A stretch of 64,000 bases of DNA from Chlorella sp. KRBP (lineage: Eukaryota; Chlorophyta; Trebouxiophyceae; Chlorellales; Chlorellaceae). Location: the NCBI GenBank assembly GCA_004335735.1, contig QAXK01001881.1, forward strand, positions 1 through 64,000. Reading direction: 5' to 3'. Positions 8,826-16,965 of the stretch are shown here, piece by piece. The translations under genes and the position numbers were made by a program. The notes beneath the pieces were generated by a model, which made no database searches, was not told where the DNA came from, and saw nothing but the letters and a program-made list of their open reading frames with translations. Numbering within the stretch: position 1 is the first letter of the stretch; each line of letters begins with the position of its first letter.

Positions 8826-9623
8826 CTACTTCGTGAGGGAGACCGTCACCCCGCCAGAGAACACAGAGTCGTGGAGCTCCACCTTCGCCAGCTTGACGCC
8901 CTTCGGCACGTCGAAGTACACGCGCCCCTTGACCGTGTTGCCGGGGTTGATCTCCTCCAGAAGGACCTCCGACTTGTCGTCATAGATCGACGCTTCAGAG
9001 TCGGCAGAGAACTTCCGGCCCTTGGTGTCGAACGCAGTCTGGTTGTCCGCGAACATGGTCTGGGCCTCGTCACCGATGTTGCTGATCGACATGCTGACCC
9101 GACAGTACTGGCCCTGAGCCTTGGTGTTGAGGTACTCGTTGCCGACGGTGGAGATCCCGCACTTGACCTCCGTGACGACGAACTGGAACTTGCCGTCGCG
9201 CACCTTGCTGCCCATCTTGGGCCCGACCGGCTTCGCGGGAGCGGGCTTCGGCGCCGCAGGCTTCGCGGAGGGTGTGGCCACCTCGGCGGCCGGCTTGGCC
9301 GCGGGCGTCGCCTTCGGAGCGGTCGTCGACGTCGAGCTCTTGAGCGCGGTCTCCTGCGTGGGCTCGTCCGAGCCCAGAGAGCCGAGCGCGGACCCGGAGA
9401 TGACGACGCCCACCAGACCCGCCGGGATGAGGATGCGCTTCTTCTTGAACCACGGGCGCGGTGCTCCGGCGGCGCTCGATGTCATGGCGGCAGCTGCCGG
9501 CATCGACGCGGTCTGGTTGCTCTGGGCAGCTCCGGGGGCGAAGTGCTCGGTCCACTGCTGGCCATCCCAGTAGCGCTGGCGGCCGTCGTTCTGCGGGTAC
9601 CAACCGGCAGGCGTGTTCGACAT
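8826..9623 (-). CDS. DUF2510-DUF4352 cell-envelope protein
   Basis: 265 residues. The N-terminal DUF2510 module is MSNTPAGWYPQNDGRQRYWD followed by GQQWTEHF. A membrane segment (KKKRILIPAGLVGVVISGSA, about 60-80) is next, then a long Ala/Pro/Lys linker (about 95-140) that would span the wall, and a C-terminal DUF4352-type immunoglobulin-like domain with two Cys (VKCGIS, GQYCRVSMS) that could form a disulfide. AAGGAG precedes the ATG. DUF4352 domains occur in secreted lipoproteins and antigens; binding partners are unknown. Monocistronic. Confidence 0.85.
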   Translation of the reverse strand: MSNTPAGWYPQNDGRQRYWDGQQWTEHFAPGAAQSNQTASMPAAAAMTSSAAGAPRPWFKKKRILIPAGLVGVVISGSALGSLGSDEPTQETALKSSTSTTAPKATPAAKPAAEVATPSAKPAAPKPAPAKPVGPKMGSKVRDGKFQFVVTEVKCGISTVGNEYLNTKAQGQYCRVSMSISNIGDEAQTMFADNQTAFDTKGRKFSADSEASIYDDKSEVLLEEINPGNTVKGRVYFDVPKGVKLAKVELHDSVFSGGVTVSLTK

Positions 9624-9841
9624 CGTGGAGCTCCTTGTGCGAGAGGTTGCCGGAAGCACAGAGGGAGCCCCCGGGACGTCACGACGTGATCCCCCACCTC
9701 GTGACCGCGCCGACCGTAGTCAAGACCTCCGACAGTGGGAAGACCTGTGCCGCAGGGGTGGCCGAACGGCCGATGCGGATGGGCGGGGAAGGGCTGTCGG
9801 TGGTCGGGGCTAGGTTTGGAGGCATCAGGAAAGGGGTAGCC

Positions 9842-11209
9842 GTGGGGGCTCTACAGACCGCAACGCTGGAACCGTCCTCCTCCACCGCCGCCCTCGTCGC
9901 GACCTTCCGCACCTCGCTGGCCGCCGTCGATGTCGCCGCCCTCTCGGACCGCGAGCGGGTCGAGCTCATCACCGAGCTCGAGCGGCTCAAGGGAGCGGCC
10001 AGCGCCGCCCAGGCCCGGGCCACCGACGCGCTCCGCACGTCCCGCGAGCGCACCGCCCCACGCGACGCCGCGCGCTCCGTCGGGTCGGAGGTCGCCCTCG
10101 CCCGCCGCGAGTCCCCCACCCTCGGAGACCGGTTCGTCGGGCTGTCCCGCGCGCTGCTCCACGAGATGCCGGCCACCATGTCCGCACTGACCGAGGGCGA
10201 GGTCGGCGAGCGGCACGCCGTCGAGGTCGCCCGCGAGACAGCCACCCTCAGTCGCGAGGACCGCACCGAGGTCGACCGCCGGCTGAGCGGCATCCTCGCC
10301 GGCCTCTCCCCCAGGGCTGCCGGCTGGGCAGCGCGTCGCGTCGCCGCCGAGCTCGACGCCGCCTCCGTCGTCCGCCGGATGGAGGCCGCCGCCGCCTCAC
10401 GCCGCGTGTCGGTGCGCCCCGCCCCCGACGGGATGGCCTGGCTCACCGTGCTCGCACCGTTGCGCGAGGCCGTCGGGGCCTTTGCCGCGGTCCGAGCGCA
10501 TGCGCAGTCCGTCGTCGGCGGCCAGTGCGACACCGAGCCGGCGGACGGCCGCGGGGTCGGGGCCGTCATGGCCGACACCGCCACCCGCCTGCTGGCCGGC
10601 CTTGCTCCTGGGCAGGTCCAGCCGGTCGAGGTCCAGCTCGTCATCACCGACCGCGCCCTGCTCGGCACCGGCGACGCCGCAGCCTCCGTCATGACGCCAG
10701 CACGCATCCCGAGTCACGGGTCGGTCCCGGCACCGGTCGCCCGCACCTGGGTCCGCGAGGCCGGCGAGGCGTCCGTCTGGCTCCGGCGCCTCTACACCGG
10801 CCCCAACGGCCGGGACCTCGTCGCGATGGATGCCCGCCGCCGCCTGTTCACCGGGCTACTGCGCCGGATGCTCGTGCTCCGCGACGACCTCTGCGTCACG
10901 CCGTGGTGCGACGCCCCCATCGTCCAGGCCGACCACGCCCACCCCGTCCACGCCGGTGGCGCCACGAGCTTCGTCAACGGATCGGGCACCTGCGCCCGCT
11001 GCAACCAGGTCAAGGAGGTGCCCGGGTGGGGCGCCACGGTGGTCCGCGGATCGCCTCGCGAGGTCGAGGTCGTCACCCCGACCGGCCACACCCACCGGTC
11101 CCTCGCCCCGCCACTCCTGGGCTGGGGCTCCGACCCGCCCCGCGACGACGCCGCTCCAGCCGACTCCCCACTGGAACGACACCTCGGGCTGCTGCTCGCC
11201 GCGGCCTGA
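9842..11209 (+). CDS. DUF222 / 13E12-type HNH endonuclease-like protein
   Basis: 455 residues. The N-terminal DUF222 helical region (about 10-300) is followed by a C-terminal HNH motif: CVTPWCDAPIVQADHAHPV, then GGATSFVNGSGTCARCNQVK, giving the Cys pairs and the HH/N/H arrangement of the fold. These proteins are multicopy in mycobacteria and relatives (13E12 repeat family); their role, possibly in mobile-element biology, is unresolved. The GTG start is chosen because GAAAGGGG lies just upstream and TAGGTT (-10-like) lies at 9810; the longer frame runs into the divergent gene. Intact. Confidence 0.85.
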   Translation: MGALQTATLEPSSSTAALVATFRTSLAAVDVAALSDRERVELITELERLKGAASAAQARATDALRTSRERTAPRDAARSVGSEVALARRESPTLGDRFVGLSRALLHEMPATMSALTEGEVGERHAVEVARETATLSREDRTEVDRRLSGILAGLSPRAAGWAARRVAAELDAASVVRRMEAAAASRRVSVRPAPDGMAWLTVLAPLREAVGAFAAVRAHAQSVVGGQCDTEPADGRGVGAVMADTATRLLAGLAPGQVQPVEVQLVITDRALLGTGDAAASVMTPARIPSHGSVPAPVARTWVREAGEASVWLRRLYTGPNGRDLVAMDARRRLFTGLLRRMLVLRDDLCVTPWCDAPIVQADHAHPVHAGGATSFVNGSGTCARCNQVKEVPGWGATVVRGSPREVEVVTPTGHTHRSLAPPLLGWGSDPPRDDAAPADSPLERHLGLLLAAA

Positions 11210-11250
11210 CCCGACGCGCTCGTAACGCTCTCCCCCGACCCGGACATGGG

Positions 11251-11271
11251 GGTGGTGTCAGACTCACCACC
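11251..11271. promoter_or_regulatory. Inverted repeat before the sigma factor gene
   Basis: GGTGGT / ACCACC arms with a 9-nt spacer, 14 nt before the ATG and just upstream of the GGAGGGGG ribosome site. It could be an operator or a 5' hairpin affecting translation; inference only. Confidence 0.3.
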
Positions 11272-11285
11272 GTGGAGGGGGATCC

Positions 11286-11873
11286 ATGAGCTCGCCCGAG
11301 GACCGGTTCTCGGCGCTCTTCGACACCACGCACGTCGCCCTGCTCGGGTACGCCGTGCGGCGCGTCGCCGACCCGGCCGACGCCGCGGACGTCGTCGCCG
11401 AGACCTACCTCGTCGCGTGGCGTCGGCTCGAGGACGTCCCGCCCGGCGGGGAGGCCCGGCCGTGGCTGTTCGGCGTCGCCCGGCGTGTCCTGGCCAACCA
11501 CTACCGCGGCGAGCGACGACGGGTCGCCCTGGCCGACCGGCTCCGAGACTCCCTGCACCAGGTGGTGCCACCACCCGAGGTCCGCGAGCCGAGCGTCGTC
11601 GAGCGGGCCGTCGAGCGGCTCGGGTCCGACGACCGCGAACTGCTGCGCCTCCTCGCCTGGGAGGAGCTCGCCCGCGAGGAGATCGCGGTCGCGATGGGCC
11701 TCTCCCGCGCGACCGTCCGCGTCCGCCTGCACCGCGCCCGTTCCCGCCTGCGCGAGGCGATGTCCGACATCGAGTCCGAGATGGACGGCCCTGCGTTGCA
11801 ACGCATCACGGCATCCGGACATGACTCCCACGGATGGGCGACCGCCCGTCCCGGGACCGAGGAGACCTCATGA
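11286..11873 (+). CDS. ECF-type RNA polymerase sigma factor
   Basis: 195 residues with sigma region 2 (FDTTHVALLGYAVRRVADPA, then AADVVAETYLVAWRRL, about 15-75) and region 4 helix-turn-helix (LLRLLAWEELAREEIAVAMG, then LSRATVRVRLHRARSRLREAM, about 115-160). There is no region 1 or 3, typical of extracytoplasmic-function sigma factors. The ATG follows GGAGGGGGATCC. Its stop overlaps the next gene start (ATGA), which implies co-translation with the likely sensor or anti-sigma partner. The stimulus is unknown. Confidence 0.92.
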   Translation: MSSPEDRFSALFDTTHVALLGYAVRRVADPADAADVVAETYLVAWRRLEDVPPGGEARPWLFGVARRVLANHYRGERRRVALADRLRDSLHQVVPPPEVREPSVVERAVERLGSDDRELLRLLAWEELAREEIAVAMGLSRATVRVRLHRARSRLREAMSDIESEMDGPALQRITASGHDSHGWATARPGTEETS

Positions 11874-12868
11874 ACGACATGGACCTGATGGATGCCCTGC
11901 GCACCACGCGCCCGGTCGACGACGCGACGATGGTCGCCGTCGACCCGCTGGCTCTCACCACGCTGCGCGAGGGCATCGTCCTCACCGACCGCCACGCTCC
12001 CCCGACCGTCGAGGCGCCGCGGAGGGGCCGGCGCCTCGGCCGTCGGGGGCTGACCGCCGGCGCGCTGGGGGTGGTCCTCGCCGGTGGCGGGGTCGCCTAC
12101 GCCGCCACCCACTGGGACCGCGGGCCGCTGCTCGACGGGCTCACGTGCGCGCAGTCGATGACCGTCCGCGCCGGCGACGTCACGCTCGAGGGGTCGGCAT
12201 CCGGCCGCCCGGTGAGCGGCGACGACCTCGCCGACTGCACGGCCATCCGAGCGGATGCCGGCCTGCCCGCGCTCGTCGACCCGGTCGCGTTCGAGTACGC
12301 GGGCAACCACTTCGTCGTGTCGCGGGCCGGAGTCCCGGCGCCGGTCCTGGCCGGCGTCGAGTCGTCCACGCCGGATGCCGATCGCACAGCGCGCCTCGAG
12401 CTCGATGCCGCGCTGGCCGACTGGGTCGACGGGCCGCAGGGCGGGTGCTTCTCCGTCGGCGAGGCGTCCGATTACGCGGCGGCATCGCTGACCCGCGCCG
12501 GCCTGTCCGGCTGGACGATCCGACGGGCCGCAGCGCCGGGAGGCCCCGACGCCGGGCCGTGTGCGGGCGTCGAGGTCGGCCCCGACGGCCGCTCCGTCGT
12601 CGTGACGCCGGATGCGCGTCGGCCCATCGGGCGCGGCACCCCCGAGGTCGCCGACTCCGTCATCGACCTGTCCGAGTCGCTGCGCTCACGCCTCGACGGG
12701 CAGTGCCTGTCCCTCGCCGACGTCGTGTCGCTGGCCCGGACGGCCGTGGGGTCGGACGGTCACGTCTCGACCGTCACGGACGAGTCGCTGGCCTGCGCGG
12801 ACGTTGACATGGTCGTCGGGGGGTCCATCGAGGTCACCGTGCGCGGGCCGGCCACCGCGCGCCCGTGA
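11870..12868 (+). CDS. Membrane-anchored protein coupled to the ECF sigma factor
   Basis: 332 residues. A cytosolic N-terminal segment of about 60 residues (MNDMDLMDALRTTRPVDDAT) is followed by one membrane helix (RRGLTAGALGVVLAGGGVAY, about 60-82) and a large extracytoplasmic domain with several Cys (LTCAQS, ADCTAI, GGCFSVGEA, GPCAGVE, GQCLSLAD, LACADVD) that could form disulfides. This layout and the 4-nt overlap with the sigma gene suggest an anti-sigma or sensor role like that of the CU044_5270-type proteins; no zinc-binding anti-sigma motif is visible. Confidence 0.75.
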   Translation: MNDMDLMDALRTTRPVDDATMVAVDPLALTTLREGIVLTDRHAPPTVEAPRRGRRLGRRGLTAGALGVVLAGGGVAYAATHWDRGPLLDGLTCAQSMTVRAGDVTLEGSASGRPVSGDDLADCTAIRADAGLPALVDPVAFEYAGNHFVVSRAGVPAPVLAGVESSTPDADRTARLELDAALADWVDGPQGGCFSVGEASDYAAASLTRAGLSGWTIRRAAAPGGPDAGPCAGVEVGPDGRSVVVTPDARRPIGRGTPEVADSVIDLSESLRSRLDGQCLSLADVVSLARTAVGSDGHVSTVTDESLACADVDMVVGGSIEVTVRGPATARP

Positions 12869-12934
12869 TCCACACGGGGCTCGTCCGTTCGGCCGGGCAT
12901 CGGCGAACCCCCGGTGCCCGGCCGACGTCGCTCC

Positions 12935-12940
12935 TAACCT
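12935..12940 (+). promoter_or_regulatory. -10 element of a leaderless promoter (protease gene)
   Basis: TAACCT ends 6 nt before the GTG initiator at 12947, the spacing expected if transcription starts at the start codon. No ribosome site precedes that codon, which supports leaderless translation. Confidence 0.55.
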
Positions 12941-12946
12941 GTCCGG

Positions 12947-13792
12947 GTGCCGACCGGGGGGAACCGAGACGACGCCGACCGCGACCGCGACCGCGTCGCG
13001 AGGGTCCGCACCCTCTCCATCGTCATGGTCCTCGTCGCGCTGCTCACCGGCGGGCGGGCCGTCGCCCCGCACGTGTCGGGCTGGGTCGACTACCTCGTCA
13101 ACGGCGACCCGAGGTTCCGCATGGCGACGGGCGCGGCACCGGCTCCGGTCCGCGAGGGCGGACGGCTGCGCGCCGCGGTCCCGCTGCCTGACCGCCCGGA
13201 CCCCGGCACCTACGCCTTCATCGAGCAGTCCGGAACCGACGACCCCGTCACCTTCGACCCGTGCCGGCCCATCCACTACGTGATCCACGACCCGCACGGA
13301 CTCGGGGACGTGGGACGGGACGTCGTCACCGACGCCGTCGCCGAGGTCTCCGACGCCACCGGGCTGGCCTTCGTGTTCGACGGCTACACCGACGAGAAGC
13401 CCTCTCCGTCGCGCGGGCTGCGGATGCCGCAGTACGAGCGGACCTGGGCGCCGGTGCTCATCGCCTGGAGCGACTCGACGGAGACGCCACGCCTCGGCAC
13501 GACGGCCATCGGTCTCGGCGGGCCACGCGCGTCCGACCGGCCGGCCACCCGCCGGAGCTGGGTCACGGGGACCATCGAGCTCGACACCCCGGCGCTCACC
13601 CGGTGGCTCGGCGACGCGCAGGGCCGCGAGTACGTCGACAGCGTCCTCGTCCACGAGCTCGGTCACGTCCTCGGCGCCACACACCCGCCGGCCGGCGACC
13701 AGCTGATGAGTGCGCACGGCGACGTCGACTCGATGCAGGACGGCGACCGCTACGCCTTCGCCCTTCTCGGCCGCGGACCGTGCCTGCGCTGA
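12947..13792 (+). CDS. Secreted or membrane-anchored metzincin zinc metalloprotease
   Basis: 281 residues. The metzincin zinc site HELGHVLGATH occupies residues 236-246 (three His ligands and the catalytic Glu), with a following DQLMSAHGDV that can supply the Met-turn. The N-terminus carries a charged stretch then a signal/anchor helix (TLSIVMVLVALLTGG, about 22-37). The prodomain-like middle contains FDPCRPIHYVIHD. It would cut extracellular peptides or proteins. The GTG start follows TAACCT by 6 nt, so it is probably leaderless. Family (matrixin-like) is firm; substrate unknown. Confidence 0.88.
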   Translation: MPTGGNRDDADRDRDRVARVRTLSIVMVLVALLTGGRAVAPHVSGWVDYLVNGDPRFRMATGAAPAPVREGGRLRAAVPLPDRPDPGTYAFIEQSGTDDPVTFDPCRPIHYVIHDPHGLGDVGRDVVTDAVAEVSDATGLAFVFDGYTDEKPSPSRGLRMPQYERTWAPVLIAWSDSTETPRLGTTAIGLGGPRASDRPATRRSWVTGTIELDTPALTRWLGDAQGREYVDSVLVHELGHVLGATHPPAGDQLMSAHGDVDSMQDGDRYAFALLGRGPCLR

Positions 13793-13821
13793 GTCGCGAC
13801 CACGACCGGCACCGAGATGGC

Positions 13822-13827
13822 TAGCGT
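13822..13827 (+). promoter_or_regulatory. -10 element of a leaderless promoter (lacI-family gene)
   Basis: TAGCGT lies exactly 6 nt before the in-frame GTG at 13834, and no ribosome site is present. This pattern matches the protease gene just upstream. Confidence 0.5.
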
Positions 13828-13833
13828 GTGGGC

Positions 13834-14886
13834 GTGCACCGGATGATGCCCGCCCGCCAGCGGCCGACGCTCGAGCAGGTCGCCGCGCGCGCCGGGGTCT
13901 CGCGCGCCACCGTCTCGCGCGTGGTCAACGGCGCCGACACCGTCGAGGAGTCGCTGGCCGAGCGGGTGCGCGCGGCGGTCGACGAGCTCGGCTACGTCCC
14001 GAACCTCGCTGCGCGAGCGCTGATGACGCGCCGCACCGACGCCGTCACGCTCATCGCCGTCGAGTCCACCAGCCGCGTCTTCGGCGACCCGTTCTTCGCC
14101 GCCGTGACGCGCGGGGCGAGCCAGGAGCTGGCCCGCTCCGGGGTGCACATGGTGCTGTCGATGGTGCAGACCGATGACGACCTCGCGCGGCTCGCGGCCT
14201 TCCTGCGCGGCGGGCACGTCGACGGCGCCCTCGTCATCTCCGAGCACGGCGACCACGACGTCGTCGGGCTCGTCGAGGAGTGCGGCATCCCGGTGGTCGT
14301 CGGTGGGCGCCCGGTGGCTCGGCACGACCAGGTCGGGCACGTCGACCACGACAACGTCGAGGGCGGCCGGCTGGCGGCACGCCACCTCGTGGCCTCAGGG
14401 CGTCGCCGGGTGGCGACGGCCGCCGGGCCGCAGGACATGACGGCGGGGGTGGACCGGCTGGTGGGGTTTCGCGAGGAGCTGGGCGCCGCCTTCGATGCGT
14501 CGCTCGTCGAGGTCGGTGACTTCACAACGACCGGAGGCGCGCGGGCGACATCCGCTCTGCTGGAACGCCACCCGGACGTCGACGGCCTCTTCGTCGCCAA
14601 CGACCTGATGGCCCTCGGCGCCCTGACGGCCCTGCGTGAGGCGGGCCGACGGGTGCCGCAGGACGTCGCGGTCATCGGGTACGACGACGCCGACATCGCG
14701 GCGGTGGCCGCTCCCCCGCTGACGACGGTGCGCCAGCGCACCGAGACCCAGGGGCGGCTGATGGGTCAGCTGCTGCTGGAGCGGCTCGGGCGGCCGGCCG
14801 CCGCCCCGCTCCCCGAGCTGGAGGAGCGGGACGGCACGGGCTCGGTGGTGCTGGGGGTCGAACTCGTCGTCCGCGACAGCGCCTGA
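13834..14886 (+). CDS. LacI-family transcriptional regulator
   Basis: About 350 residues. The N-terminal LacI helix-turn-helix reads TLEQVAARAGVSRATVSRVV with the hinge helix YVPNLAARALMTRR; a periplasmic-binding-protein-like sensor follows with FFAAVTRGASQEL, DGALVISEH and GLFVANDLMALGALTALREAG, then the dimerisation segment VIGYDDADIA and LTTVRQ. It is a repressor released or activated by a sugar-like ligand. The neighbouring secreted beta-helix gene, convergent with it, carries a perfect LacI-type palindrome in its promoter (16832-16845) and is the obvious target. The start was chosen for leaderless spacing; ATGs at 13849 and 13852 are alternatives. Confidence 0.92.
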   Translation: MHRMMPARQRPTLEQVAARAGVSRATVSRVVNGADTVEESLAERVRAAVDELGYVPNLAARALMTRRTDAVTLIAVESTSRVFGDPFFAAVTRGASQELARSGVHMVLSMVQTDDDLARLAAFLRGGHVDGALVISEHGDHDVVGLVEECGIPVVVGGRPVARHDQVGHVDHDNVEGGRLAARHLVASGRRRVATAAGPQDMTAGVDRLVGFREELGAAFDASLVEVGDFTTTGGARATSALLERHPDVDGLFVANDLMALGALTALREAGRRVPQDVAVIGYDDADIAAVAAPPLTTVRQRTETQGRLMGQLLLERLGRPAAAPLPELEERDGTGSVVLGVELVVRDSA

Positions 14887-14903
14887 CCCCTAGCCGCTGC
14901 GCC

Positions 14904-16796
14904 TCACGGGTACTCGTTGACGTACGCCGGGGTGCCGGTGTTGGAGTTGTCGACCTGGCTGCCGACGTCGTTGACGACGTGGCGGGTCGTGCCGGCGCCG
15001 AGGTTGACGGTCAGCAGGTGGTGCAGCCGCACGCCGGGGCGCGTCGGCACCTGAAAGCCGCGCTCGGTGACGATGCTCGGGTTGTTCCGGTTGTAGACGT
15101 AGGACCCGCCGCCCCAGAGCTCGTGGGTGCGGACCTTCGGGGAGACGACGTACCCCGCGTAGCCGAGGGTGCCGTCGGGCTGGGTCCAGTCGGCCTGCGT
15201 GGGCGGGTCGTACGGAAGCTCGTTCTGGTAGAGCACGGTCCGTCCGCGCTCACCGTTCCAGATGGTGTTGTGCTGCTGGAAGTGCTCGACGAACAGGCCG
15301 GTCGCGGTGACGTCGTCGCCGTTGACGATGAGCCCGTTGGTCCCGGTGTTGACGGCCCAGCGCTCGTCGTCGCCGAGCACGCCGCCGGTGAAGTCCTCGA
15401 CGCCGTGGTCGGCGCGCCAGACCCAGGTGTGGTCGACGAGGACGTGGTCGGCGTCGATCTGCAGGGCAACCTTGACCTTGCCGATGTGCGGCCCGCCGAC
15501 GCGGAAGTAGACGTCGCTGAGGGTCAGCGGGTCCTTGGGGCTCGAGCCACGCTTGCCAGTTCCCCGGTCATCGACGTGGAGCAGGTTGCGCGACAGCTTC
15601 GTTCCCGCATCGATGGTGACGCCGGCGATGACCGTGCCGGCGCCGTCGGAGACCTCGAGCGGCGTCGCGCCGCGCACGGCGGTGAGGGTGGCGTGGCCCA
15701 TGCCGAGGACGACGGTGCCGGGGCGCTTGACCTCGATGCTGCGGTCGACGTCGTAGATGCCGGGGGTCAGCAGGAGGTGCTTGCCCTTGGCGAGCGCCTT
15801 GTTGATGTCCTTGACCGACTCCCCGGGCTTCGCCACGTGGAAGGCGCTGAGCGGGAGGGTCTTTCCTGCGGTCGTGCCGGTGGCCCAGCTGCGGCCGCGG
15901 GTGTTCGTCTGCGCCGACGGCACGCGCACGGCCCAGCGGTCGCCGTCCATGAAGAGGTAGGGCTTCTCCCGACTGACCGGGGTCGTCTCGAGCGTCGTGT
16001 ACGGCGGGTTCGGGAAGGCGGCATCGTCCGGGGCACCCTCGACGCCGGCGAACACCTGGTTCCAGACGCCGTTGCTCCAGCTGCCGACGGTGCTGTTGCG
16101 GGTCAGCCACTGCTGCTGCGAGCCGTTGATGACCGCCTCGGCGGAGGTGTCGGCGATGAACCCGCCGCTGGCGAACTGAGGTCCGGCGGTGCAGTAGTCC
16201 ATCAGGCTGAGGGTGCCGCCCTTGACGGCGACGCGGCGCATCGAGACGGCCTGGCTGACCGCCCAGAAGTTGGCGGTCTGGCGGCAGCCGTCCTGGCCGG
16301 TGCCGTTGACGTCGATCGTCAGGTTGCTGAGGGTGCGCCAGAAGTTGTTGAGGGCGATGCAGTTGCTCGTGCCGCCGTCGTCGAGGCAGCGGTTGTAGAC
16401 CTCGACCTTGCCGACGATGTGCACGTCGTCAGGGCTCGCGCCGAGGCCGGCGACCTCGGTGTTGTAGCCGACCTTGATCTGCAGCGGCTCGGTGGCGGTG
16501 CCGTAGGTGCCGGGCTTGAAGAGGATGCTCCAGCGGTCGGTGCCCATCTCGGCGTCGGTCTGGGCGTTGCTGATCTTGTCGACGGCGGCCTTGATGTCGG
16601 CGGTCGGCATGCTCGGATCGACTACGAGGGTGTTCGGGCCGAGCTGGCCGGTGGTGGCGCCGGCGGCGGCCACGGGCGCTGCGACAGCCGGAGCGAGCTG
16701 CACGAGTGCGCCGGTCAGGGCGAGCACACCGGTCACGGCAGTGGCGACCGCGCGGCGCGGTGTCCGGGAGCGGCTCGGGGGCAGGGGTGGGGTCAT
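14904..16796 (-). CDS. Secreted right-handed beta-helix protein, probable carbohydrate-active enzyme
   Basis: 630 residues. The N-terminus has Arg pairs and a hydrophobic core (ATAVTGVLALTGALVQLAPA, then VAAPVAAAG), a Sec or Tat signal peptide. The body has repeated beta-helix-like turns: ALNNFWRTLSNLTIDVNG, WAVSQAVSMRRVAVKGG, GTVIAGVTIDAG and VDHTWVWRADHGVEDF. It belongs to the actinobacterial secreted family often annotated as GH55-like or 'adenylyl cyclase' by transfer; polysaccharide cleavage is likely but no catalytic residue can be assigned. A LacI operator in its promoter supports carbohydrate control. The ATG after the inner Met is chosen because the operator lies upstream of it. Confidence 0.8.
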   Translation of the reverse strand: MTPPLPPSRSRTPRRAVATAVTGVLALTGALVQLAPAVAAPVAAAGATTGQLGPNTLVVDPSMPTADIKAAVDKISNAQTDAEMGTDRWSILFKPGTYGTATEPLQIKVGYNTEVAGLGASPDDVHIVGKVEVYNRCLDDGGTSNCIALNNFWRTLSNLTIDVNGTGQDGCRQTANFWAVSQAVSMRRVAVKGGTLSLMDYCTAGPQFASGGFIADTSAEAVINGSQQQWLTRNSTVGSWSNGVWNQVFAGVEGAPDDAAFPNPPYTTLETTPVSREKPYLFMDGDRWAVRVPSAQTNTRGRSWATGTTAGKTLPLSAFHVAKPGESVKDINKALAKGKHLLLTPGIYDVDRSIEVKRPGTVVLGMGHATLTAVRGATPLEVSDGAGTVIAGVTIDAGTKLSRNLLHVDDRGTGKRGSSPKDPLTLSDVYFRVGGPHIGKVKVALQIDADHVLVDHTWVWRADHGVEDFTGGVLGDDERWAVNTGTNGLIVNGDDVTATGLFVEHFQQHNTIWNGERGRTVLYQNELPYDPPTQADWTQPDGTLGYAGYVVSPKVRTHELWGGGSYVYNRNNPSIVTERGFQVPTRPGVRLHHLLTVNLGAGTTRHVVNDVGSQVDNSNTGTPAYVNEYP

Positions 16797-16831
16797 GACG
16801 GTCCGTTCGCGCCGGGGCTCCCTCTCCGCTG

Positions 16832-16845
16832 AGAGAGCGCTCTCT
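16832..16845. promoter_or_regulatory. LacI-type operator upstream of the beta-helix gene
   Basis: AGAGAGCGCTCTCT is a perfect 14-bp palindrome centred on GCGC, 36 bp upstream of the beta-helix gene start. The layout resembles CebR-type LacI operators (GAGCGCTC core). The adjacent LacI-family gene is the likely binder. Confidence 0.7.
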
Positions 16846-16965
16846 GCGGTCACCCAACCACAAGGGGTCCGGCCCGACAACCCGGGGAGCACCCTGGCCG
16901 CTCACGCTGTCGAAGGCCGGGCGTGCAAGGCTGTCGCGGCACCACCGAGCGACGGGAGAGAGACC

